From the NCBI GenBank assembly GCA_041905405.1, contig JAYRLC010000005.1, forward strand, positions 109,995-173,994: a stretch of DNA of 64,000 nucleotides, written 5' to 3'. Below, piece by piece: positions 7,316 through 13,677 of this stretch. The position numbers and the translations under genes are program-made. Under the pieces are notes generated by a model that did not search any database, had not been told where the DNA came from, and saw only the letters and a program-made list of their open reading frames with translations. Positions within the stretch are counted from its first letter, which is position 1, and each line of letters starts with the position of its first letter. This DNA comes from RAM1 sp041905405 (GTDB lineage: Bacteria; Pseudomonadota; Gammaproteobacteria; Burkholderiales; Burkholderiaceae_C).

Positions 7316-7915
7316 ATGCTTGAGCAACGCATCCAACAGCACTTCATCGACAGCGCCGACCTGAAATACCAGTCAGCCCAGCCGTTGAGCAAACCCATCG
7401 CGGCTGCCGTTCAAGCCGTCCTGGCTTGTGTGACCAGCGGGGGCAAGGTGCTCGCCTGCGGCAATGGGGGCTCGGCGGCCGATGCCCAGCATTTTTCGGC
7501 CGAGTTCATCGGCCGGTTCGAGCGGGAGCGACCGGAACTGGGTGCCATCGCGCTCACGACCGACAGCTCCATCCTGACTGCCGTTGCGAATGACTACGAT
7601 TACAGCGCCGTTTTTGCCAAGCAGGTCAGGGCGCTGGGCCAAGCGGGCGACGTCCTGCTGGCCCTGTCCACCAGCGGCAATTCAGCCAGCGTGCTGGCCG
7701 CCATCACCGCCGCCCACGAGCGGGAAATGACGGTGGTGGCACTGACCGGGCGCGGCGGCGGCAAAGTCACCCATGCCCTGCGCGAAACCGATGTCCATAT
7801 CTGCGTGCCGCACGACCGCACGGCCCGCATTCAGGAAGTCCACATTCTGGCGCTGCACTGCATTTGCGACGGCGTGGACGCCCAGCTTCTCGGAGAACAG
7901 GAAAACGCCACATGA
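7316..7915 (+). CDS. diaA: SIS-domain protein, DiaA-type DnaA initiator-associating factor / phosphoheptose isomerase family
   Basis: This is a 199-residue SIS (sugar isomerase) protein of the GmhA/DiaA family. The phosphosugar-binding signature CGNGGSAADAQHFSAEF and the second segment LLALSTSGNSASVL are intact. GmhA makes D-glycero-D-manno-heptose 7-phosphate for LPS; DiaA binds DnaA and promotes orderly initiation at oriC. I prefer DiaA because the gene lies between yraN and a BON-domain lipoprotein in the E. coli yraN-diaA-dolP order, but sequence alone does not exclude heptose isomerase activity. ATG 7316 was chosen over in-frame upstream codons since it starts the conserved MLEQRIQQHF helix. 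Its stop overlaps the next start (ATGA). Confidence 0.85.
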   Translation: MLEQRIQQHFIDSADLKYQSAQPLSKPIAAAVQAVLACVTSGGKVLACGNGGSAADAQHFSAEFIGRFERERPELGAIALTTDSSILTAVANDYDYSAVFAKQVRALGQAGDVLLALSTSGNSASVLAAITAAHEREMTVVALTGRGGGKVTHALRETDVHICVPHDRTARIQEVHILALHCICDGVDAQLLGEQENAT

Positions 7916-8574
7916 CCCTCTTGTCCCTTTCTGTCCGGCGACTCATGCTGGGCACCCTGGCTGTATGTACAGTTGCCGGCGCGTTGACCGCTTGCGCCCC
8001 TCTGGTTGTGGGCGGTGCAGCGGTCGGTGCGCTGGTGGCGATCGATCGCAGGACCTCGGGCGCCCAGCTGGAAGATGAAGGCATCGAGCTGCGTGCAGCC
8101 AGCCGCATCCGCGAGGCTTTGGGTGACCGTGTCCATGTCAACACCACCAGCTACAACCGCCAGGTGCTGCTGACCGGCGAGGTGCCCAACGACGCCGCGC
8201 GCCAGCAGGTCGAGCAGATCGTGTCGCGCGTGGAAAACGTCCGATCCGTCGTCAACGAGCTCGCGGTGCTGGGCAACACCACCCTGACCCAGCGCTCCAA
8301 CGACGTGCTGATCACCGGCAAGGTCCGTGCATCACTGGTGGACGCCAAGGATCTCTACGCCGGGGCGTTCAAGGTCGTCACCGAGCGCGGCACAACGTAT
8401 CTGATGGGTCGCGTCACCCAGCGCGAAGCGGATCGCGCCACCGCCATCACGCGTACCGTGGGCGGCGTGCAGAAGGTCGTCCGCATCTTCGAGATCATTA
8501 CCGAGGACGAGCTGCGCCGCTTGCAGCCCCAGCAGGCACCGCAACCGGCCCGTGCCGCAAGCGCCGCGCGCTGA
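7912..8574 (+). CDS. dolP: BON-domain outer-membrane lipoprotein, DolP-like
   Basis: This 220-residue lipoprotein has a signal peptide ending in the lipobox LTAC (Cys28) followed by a glycine-rich PLVVGGAAVGAL stretch. Two BON domains follow, at ~50-115 (VHVNTTSYNRQVLLTGEVPN) and ~125-195 (FKVVTERGTTYLMGRVTQREA). DolP, formerly YraP, maintains outer-membrane integrity and binds anionic phospholipid at division sites. Here the protein extends about 25 residues past the second BON domain in a Gln/Pro/Ala-rich tail. ATG 7912 overlaps the diaA stop by four bases, which suggests translational coupling. A strong terminator follows. Confidence 0.9.
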   Translation: MTLLSLSVRRLMLGTLAVCTVAGALTACAPLVVGGAAVGALVAIDRRTSGAQLEDEGIELRAASRIREALGDRVHVNTTSYNRQVLLTGEVPNDAARQQVEQIVSRVENVRSVVNELAVLGNTTLTQRSNDVLITGKVRASLVDAKDLYAGAFKVVTERGTTYLMGRVTQREADRATAITRTVGGVQKVVRIFEIITEDELRRLQPQQAPQPARAASAAR

Positions 8575-8608
8575 CACCCGGCGCGGATAACCGCGCTGAA
8601 GCACAACG

Positions 8609-8634
8609 AAAAAGGGGCCTCGCGGCCCCTTTTG
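8609..8634 (+). terminator. Rho-independent terminator after dolP
   Basis: An AAAAAGGGGCC stem pairs with GGCCCCTTTT around a TCGC loop and ends in a T run. It closes the diaA-dolP unit and, since its upstream arm is A-rich, could also work for the opposing dehydrogenase gene that ends at 8655. Confidence 0.85.
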
Positions 8635-8654
8635 CATGGCAAACCCGCCAGCCG

Positions 8655-9557
8655 TCAGCCCAGCCGCTTGATCAGGCTGGACGTATCCCAGCGCTGCCCG
8701 CCCATCTGCTGCACGTCGGCATAGAACTGGTCCACCAGCGCCGTGACCGGCAGCCGCGCGCCATTGCGCCTGGCCTCGTCCAGCACCAGACCCAGGTCCT
8801 TGCGCATCCAGTCCACCGCGAAGCCGAAGTCGAACTTGCCTGCCACCATGGTCTTGCCACGGTTGTCCATCTGCCAGCTTTGCGCCGCGCCCTTGCCGAT
8901 CACCGCCAGCACCTGTTCCATGTCCAGCCCGGCCTTCTGGCCAAAGGCTATGGCTTCTGACAGGCCCTGCACCAGTCCCGCGATGCAGATCTGGTTGACC
9001 ATCTTGGCCAGCTGACCCGAACCTGCGGCACCCAGCAGAGTAACTGCCCGGGAAAAGGCCATCGCGGCAGGTCGCGCGGCGTCAAAAGCGGCGGAATCTC
9101 CACCGCACATCACCGTGAGCAGCCCGTTCTGGGCGCCGGCTTGGCCGCCCGATACCGGCGCGTCCACGAACTGCAGGCCCAGGTCGCGGGCAGCCGCATA
9201 CAGTTCGCGCGCCACGTCGGCCGAGGCCGTCGTGTGGTCCATGAAGATGGCACCAGGCTTCATGCCGGCAAAGGCGCCGTCGGCGCCCAGCGTGACCGAG
9301 CGCAGGTCGTCATCGTTGCCGACGCAGCAGAAAACGATGTCGGCGCCTGCCGCCGCCTCGCGCGGCGTGGCGGCCGAGGTGCCGCCGAACTCCGCCACCC
9401 AGGCCGAGGCCTTCGCGGCGCTGCGGTTGTAGACCGTGACGGCATGGCCGGCCAATGCCAGGTGGCCAGCCATGGGAAATCCCATGACGCCCAGGCCCAG
9501 GAAGGCCACTTTGTGCGCGGGCGCAGGTTCGTAGGTTTTGGGGTTGGTACTGCTCAT
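8655..9557 (-). CDS. NAD(P)-dependent beta-hydroxyacid dehydrogenase (3-hydroxyisobutyrate dehydrogenase / tartronate semialdehyde reductase family)
   Basis: This is a 300-residue Rossmann-fold oxidoreductase. The dinucleotide site VAFLGLGVMGFPMAGHL is near residue 20. The substrate-binding signature DAPVSGGQAGAQNG lies mid-protein, and GQLAKMVNQI carries the catalytic Lys of the family. Members oxidise 3-hydroxyisobutyrate or reduce tartronate semialdehyde; the substrate cannot be fixed from the sequence. No valine-degradation or glyoxylate-carboligase gene lies nearby. It starts only 10 bases after the pilU stop on the same strand, so it is probably cotranscribed with pilT-pilU. Confidence 0.85.
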   Translation of the reverse strand: MSSTNPKTYEPAPAHKVAFLGLGVMGFPMAGHLALAGHAVTVYNRSAAKASAWVAEFGGTSAATPREAAAGADIVFCCVGNDDDLRSVTLGADGAFAGMKPGAIFMDHTTASADVARELYAAARDLGLQFVDAPVSGGQAGAQNGLLTVMCGGDSAAFDAARPAAMAFSRAVTLLGAAGSGQLAKMVNQICIAGLVQGLSEAIAFGQKAGLDMEQVLAVIGKGAAQSWQMDNRGKTMVAGKFDFGFAVDWMRKDLGLVLDEARRNGARLPVTALVDQFYADVQQMGGQRWDTSSLIKRLG

Positions 9558-9567
9558 GGCGGAATGC

Positions 9568-10704
9568 TCAGACGATGGCGAGGTGTTCGGTGCCCGAAGC
9601 CAGATCCTGGTTCTTGGCGCGCTGGCTGTTCAGCTTGATCTGCAGGCGCAGGTCGTTGACCGAGTCGGCGTTGCGCAGCGCGTCCTCGTACGAAATGATG
9701 TTGTTCTCGTATGCATCGAACAGCGCCTGGTCGAAGGTCTGCATGCCCAGGTTGCGCGACTTTTTCATGATCTCCTTGATTTCGGAGACTTCGCCCTTGA
9801 AGATCAGGTCCGAGATCAACGGGCTGTTGAGCATGATCTCCACCGCGGCCTGGCGGCCCTTGCCGTCCTGCTTGGGGACCAGGCGCTGCGAGATCATGGC
9901 CTTGAGGTTCAGCGACAGGTCCATCAGCAACTGCGCGCGCCGCTCCTCGGGGAAGAAGTTGATCACGCGGTCCAGTGCCTGGTTGGCGCTGTTGGCGTGC
10001 AGGGTGGCAAGGCACAGGTGGCCCGTCTCGGCAAAGGCGATCGCGTGCTCCATGGTTTCGCGGTCGCGGATTTCGCCCATGAGGATCACATCGGGCGCCT
10101 GGCGCAGCGTGTTCTTCAGCGCGGCCTCCCAGTTGTCGGTGTCCAGGCCGACCTCGCGCTGCGTGATCACGCAGTTCTTGTGCGGGTGCACGAACTCTAC
10201 CGGGTCCTCGATCGTGATGATGTGACCGTAGGAATTTTCGTTGCGCCAGTCGACCATGGCGGCCAGCGTCGTGGATTTGCCCGAGCCCGTAGCGCCCACC
10301 AGGATTGTGAGGCCGCGCTTGGCCATCACCACTTCCTTCAGGACCTGCGGCACGCCCAGGCCGTCGATGGTGGGCAGCGTCATGGGAATCACCCGCAGCA
10401 CCATGCCCACTTTGCCCTGCTGCACGAACGCATTCACGCGAAAGCGGCCGATGCCCGGCGGCGAGATCGCGAAGTTGCATTCCTTGGTGCGCTCGAATTC
10501 CGACGCCTGCTTGTCGTTCATGATGGAACGCGCAAGCGACAGCGTGTGCGCCCCGGTCAGTGGCTGGGGCGAGACCTTGGTCACCTTGCCGTCCACCTTC
10601 ATGGCGGGCGGGAAGTCGCCGGTGATGAACAGGTCGCTGCCGTTACGGCTCACCATGAGCTTCAGCAGGTCGTTGATGAATTTACTGGCCTGGTCGCGCT
10701 CCAT
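9568..10704 (-). CDS. pilU: Type IV pilus accessory retraction ATPase PilU
   Basis: PilU is a cytoplasmic hexameric ATPase that works with PilT to depolymerise type IV pili. The protein is 378 residues, close to the family length. It has the N-terminal DLFITGDFPPAMKVDG segment, Walker A GATGSGKST at 137-145, the Walker B/Asp box region VILMGEIRD, and the HLCLATLHANSA His box. It lacks the AIRNLIRE helix of PilT; the equivalent place reads LISDLIFKGEVSEI, which separates the two paralogues. A very strong AAGGAGGTG ribosome site lies in the 30-base gap after pilT, so the two are one operon. Confidence 0.95.
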   Translation of the reverse strand: MERDQASKFINDLLKLMVSRNGSDLFITGDFPPAMKVDGKVTKVSPQPLTGAHTLSLARSIMNDKQASEFERTKECNFAISPPGIGRFRVNAFVQQGKVGMVLRVIPMTLPTIDGLGVPQVLKEVVMAKRGLTILVGATGSGKSTTLAAMVDWRNENSYGHIITIEDPVEFVHPHKNCVITQREVGLDTDNWEAALKNTLRQAPDVILMGEIRDRETMEHAIAFAETGHLCLATLHANSANQALDRVINFFPEERRAQLLMDLSLNLKAMISQRLVPKQDGKGRQAAVEIMLNSPLISDLIFKGEVSEIKEIMKKSRNLGMQTFDQALFDAYENNIISYEDALRNADSVNDLRLQIKLNSQRAKNQDLASGTEHLAIV

Positions 10705-10734
10705 GAGAGCACCTCCTTACTACCTGAATCTTGA

Positions 10735-11778
10735 TCAGCCCGGGAAGTTTTCCGGGATCTTGGCTTTGCCCCGGGCTTCACCGGGACTGATGATGTTGCG
10801 CTTGACCAGGTCGGCCAGGTTCTGGTCCAGCGTCTGCATGCCGAAGCTGTTGCCGGTCTGGATGGCCGAATACATCTGCGCAACCTTGGCCTCGCGGATC
10901 AGGTTGCGGATGGCGCTGGTGCCCAGCATGATTTCGTGCGCGGCTACGCGGCCCTGCCCGTCCTTGGTCTTGCACAGCGTCTGCGAGATCACGGCCTGCA
11001 GCGATTCGGACAGCATGGCGCGGATCATTTCCTTTTCCTCGGCCGGGAAGACGTCGATGATCCGGTCGATGGTCTTGGCCGCGCTGGACGTGTGCAGCGT
11101 GCCGAACACCAGGTGGCCCGTTTCAGCGGCCGTCATGGCCAGGCGGATGGTTTCCAGGTCGCGCATTTCACCCACGAGGATGGCGTCGGGGTCTTCGCGC
11201 AGCGCGGATTTGAGCGCCGCCGAGAAGCTCAGCGTCATGGGGCCGACCTCACGCTGGTTGATCAGGCACTTCTTGGATTCGTGCACGAATTCGATCGGGT
11301 CCTCGACCGTGAGGATGTGGCCGTATTCGGTTTCGTTCAGGTAGTTGACCATGGCGGCGAGCGTGGTGGACTTGCCCGAGCCCGTCGGCCCCGTCACCAG
11401 CACCATGCCGCGCGGCTTGAGCGCCAGGTCGCCAAAGATCTTCGGCGCGTTCAGCTGCTCCAGCGTGAGGATCTTGGACGGGATGGTACGGAACACGGCG
11501 CCCGCGCCGCGGTTCTGGTTGAAGGCGTTCACGCGAAAGCGCGCCAGGCCGTCGATCTCGAACGAGAAGTCCACTTCGAGGAACTCTTCGTAGATCTTGC
11601 GCTGCGTGTCGTTCATGATGTCGTACACCATGCCGTGGACCTGCTTGTGGTCCAGCGAATCGACGTTGATGCGGCGCACGTCACCATGCACGCGAATCAT
11701 TGGCGGCAGGCCGGCGGAGAGGTGAAGGTCGGATGCCTTGTTCTTGACGCTGAACGCCAGCAGCTGTGTGATGTCCAC
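10735..11778 (-). CDS. pilT: Type IV pilus retraction ATPase PilT
   Basis: PilT powers pilus retraction and twitching motility. From GTG 11778 the protein is 347 residues, the usual size, beginning MDITQLLAFSVKNKASDLHL. Walker A GPTGSGKST is at 130-138. VILVGEMRD and HLVFGTLHTSSA are the Asp and His boxes, and AIRNLIREAKVAQM contains the C-terminal AIRNLIRE motif needed for retraction. The start is fixed by AGAGGG four bases upstream and by the N-terminal domain, although the frame stays open much further upstream across the yggS gene. It is divergent from yggS with 39 bases between them. Confidence 0.96.
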   Translation of the reverse strand: MDITQLLAFSVKNKASDLHLSAGLPPMIRVHGDVRRINVDSLDHKQVHGMVYDIMNDTQRKIYEEFLEVDFSFEIDGLARFRVNAFNQNRGAGAVFRTIPSKILTLEQLNAPKIFGDLALKPRGMVLVTGPTGSGKSTTLAAMVNYLNETEYGHILTVEDPIEFVHESKKCLINQREVGPMTLSFSAALKSALREDPDAILVGEMRDLETIRLAMTAAETGHLVFGTLHTSSAAKTIDRIIDVFPAEEKEMIRAMLSESLQAVISQTLCKTKDGQGRVAAHEIMLGTSAIRNLIREAKVAQMYSAIQTGNSFGMQTLDQNLADLVKRNIISPGEARGKAKIPENFPG

Positions 11779-11817
11779 AAATCCCTCTGAAATCTGGTTT
11801 GGTACGCTTGGACGATT

Positions 11818-12513
11818 ATGACCACGATTGGCGACAACCTCCAGAGTGTTCGTACCCGGATCACCACAGCCTGCGCTGCGGCGGGACGCGCGCCGGACAG
11901 CGTGGCGCTGCTGGCCGTTTCCAAGACCTTCGGCCCCGAAGCGGTGCGCGAGGCCTTCGCCGCCGGGCAGGCCACATTCGGCGAGAACTACATCCAGGAA
12001 GCCGTGGAAAAAATCGCGCTTCTGAAGGATCTGCCGTTGCAATGGCACTGCATTGGCCCGATCCAGAGCAACAAGACGCGACTGGTCGCTGCGCATTTCG
12101 ACTGGGCGCACACCGTCGACCGGCTCAAGATCGCGCAACGCCTGAGCGAGCAGCGGCCGCTCGACCTGCCGCCGTTACAAGTCTGCATCCAGGTCAACAT
12201 CGACGGTGGCGCGAGCAAGTCGGGCGTTGCGCCCGCCGAGGCGCTGGCGCTGGCACGCGATATCGCCGCGCTGCCGCGCCTTGCGCTGCGCGGCATCATG
12301 ACCATTCCCGAGCCGTCCCCCGATGCCCAGGAGCAGCTTGCCGTGCACCAGCGTGCACGCGCGCTGTTTGACGACCTGCGCCGCGCGGGGCTCACACTGG
12401 ACACGCTGTCCATGGGCATGACGGCCGACCTGGAGACGGCCGTGCAGGCCGGCAGCACCATGGTGCGCGTGGGCACGGCCATCTTCGGCGGGCGGGCCCG
12501 CCCCGCCCCCTGA
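11818..12513 (+). CDS. yggS: YggS family pyridoxal-phosphate homeostasis protein
   Basis: This is a 231-residue PLP-binding protein of the PLPBP/YggS family, a TIM-barrel carrier that buffers pyridoxal phosphate and affects amino-acid pools without a known reaction. The cofactor lysine is K36 in VALLAVSKTF. FGENYIQEA, WHCIGPIQSNK and the phosphate-binding LSMGMTADLE end are typical. Divergence from pilT next to pilU is a common arrangement in proteobacteria. It converges with the DUF3617 gene with only six bases between the stop codons and no obvious terminator. Confidence 0.93.
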   Translation: MTTIGDNLQSVRTRITTACAAAGRAPDSVALLAVSKTFGPEAVREAFAAGQATFGENYIQEAVEKIALLKDLPLQWHCIGPIQSNKTRLVAAHFDWAHTVDRLKIAQRLSEQRPLDLPPLQVCIQVNIDGGASKSGVAPAEALALARDIAALPRLALRGIMTIPEPSPDAQEQLAVHQRARALFDDLRRAGLTLDTLSMGMTADLETAVQAGSTMVRVGTAIFGGRARPAP

Positions 12514-12519
12514 TCGCCG

Positions 12520-13089
12520 CTACTTCTTCGGCATTGCCAGGGGCTGGATGGCGCCGCAGTCGGCGCCAAGCCATTTGCCGCTGGCGTCCAGGTTGGCCGT
12601 GACCGGCTTGCCCTGGTGGACCGTGTTCATGGTCATCTTCATGTCGTAGCCGCTGTCGCCGCGCAGGTTGACGCGGCCCTGTCCGCTGGCCGCCGGGTCG
12701 GTGCAGGTGAAGCGGATGTCCATGCCCGAAGCCGACTGGTTGCTCACGGTGTTGGTGCAGTTGCCCTTGTCGCTCATGGGCAGTTGCTGGCGTTCGACCA
12801 TCTCGCGGGTCAGGCACATTTTGCTGACCATCGCTCCGCCCGCCCCCGCTGCCACGCTGACGCCCTGTTTGGCCATCATGTCCTGCATCATCTTGCGCTG
12901 CTCGGGCGGCAGCGCCGCCAGCTGTTGCTGCATCTGGGCCATGGCGCGGTCCATCTCGGGGCTGCCGCCCATCTTGCTGGTCACTTCCCACAGGCCGGGC
13001 TTGACCGTCTGGGCCGTGGCCAGGCCGCAGGCCGCGGCCAGCAGCGTTGCGGCGAATGCGTGGGCAAGCGCGGGTGTGATGCGTGTCAT
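12520..13089 (-). CDS. Secreted DUF3617 family protein
   Basis: This 189-residue protein has an N-terminal signal sequence (MTRITPALAHAFAATLLAAACGLATAQT). It matches the DUF3617 pattern: a VKPGLWEVTSKMGGSP start, a Met/Gln-rich helix (DRAMAQMQQQLAALPPEQ), CLTREM, and a beta-rich end with four cysteines in the mature part that could form disulfides. It is presumably periplasmic. No function is established for the family. The start at ATG 13089 has an excellent GGAGG site eight bases upstream. It is a monocistronic gene between yggS and the Lrp regulator. Confidence 0.85.
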   Translation of the reverse strand: MTRITPALAHAFAATLLAAACGLATAQTVKPGLWEVTSKMGGSPEMDRAMAQMQQQLAALPPEQRKMMQDMMAKQGVSVAAGAGGAMVSKMCLTREMVERQQLPMSDKGNCTNTVSNQSASGMDIRFTCTDPAASGQGRVNLRGDSGYDMKMTMNTVHQGKPVTANLDASGKWLGADCGAIQPLAMPKK

Positions 13090-13136
13090 GCGAAACCTCC
13101 TCGGAAAGAATGCGGCATTGTGGGCCGTCCACTCTG

Positions 13137-13613
13137 TCACAGCAGCTTCAGCTGCGTGGAATTTTTCACTTCTTCCATGACGGCGTAGGTGCGGGTCTCG
13201 CGCACGCCCGGCAACTGCCACAGGACGGTGCCTGCAAACTGCCGGTACGCCGCCATGTCGGCCATGCGTGTCTTCAGCAGATAGTCGAAGCCGCCGGCCA
13301 CCATGTGGCACTCCATGATCTCGTGGTGCACCTGAACGGCGGCCTTGAACGCGTCAAACACGTTGGGCGTGGTGCGATCCAGCAGCACCTCCACGAACAC
13401 CATCATCCCCGCACCCAGCTTGAGCGGGTTCAGCCGCGCTTCGTACCCCAGGATGTAACCGTCGCGTGCGAGGCGCTGCACGCGCGCCAGCACGGCCGTG
13501 GGCGACAGCGTGACAACCTCAGCCAGTTTGAGATTGGAGATGCGCCCGTCCTGCTGCAGGACATTCAGGATTTTCAGGTCGATGCGATCGAGATCGCTCA
13601 AGGACTCGCTCAT
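13137..13613 (-). CDS. Lrp/AsnC family transcriptional regulator, probable proline-responsive activator of putA
   Basis: This is a 158-residue feast/famine regulator. Residues ~1-60 form the helix-turn-helix (DLKILNVLQQDGRISNLKLAE, then LSPTAVLARVQRL). The C-terminal half is the RAM ligand-binding domain (MECHMVAGGFDYLLKTRM). It is divergent from putA with 64 AT-rich bases between them. In alphaproteobacteria PutR, an Lrp-type protein, activates a putA that lacks its own DNA-binding domain. The same pairing here, with a PutA that also lacks that domain, supports a proline-sensing role by inference. Confidence 0.88.
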   Translation of the reverse strand: MSESLSDLDRIDLKILNVLQQDGRISNLKLAEVVTLSPTAVLARVQRLARDGYILGYEARLNPLKLGAGMMVFVEVLLDRTTPNVFDAFKAAVQVHHEIMECHMVAGGFDYLLKTRMADMAAYRQFAGTVLWQLPGVRETRTYAVMEEVKNSTQLKLL

Positions 13614-13677
13614 GAATAGTGATTTATCCAGTTATTCATCTAAATTTAGCGTGTAATTCACCATCAAACAAGGAACC
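13614..13677. promoter_or_regulatory. AT-rich divergent operator/promoter region between the Lrp regulator and putA
   Basis: This 64-base gap is far richer in A and T than its flanks. It holds the perfect palindrome TAAATTTA (13641-13648), the inverted pair GAATA (13614-13618) / TATTC (13633-13637), and TGTAAT (13652-13657), which resembles a -10 box for putA. No good -35 box was found at 17 bases. Lrp-type proteins favour such sequences. Confidence 0.45.
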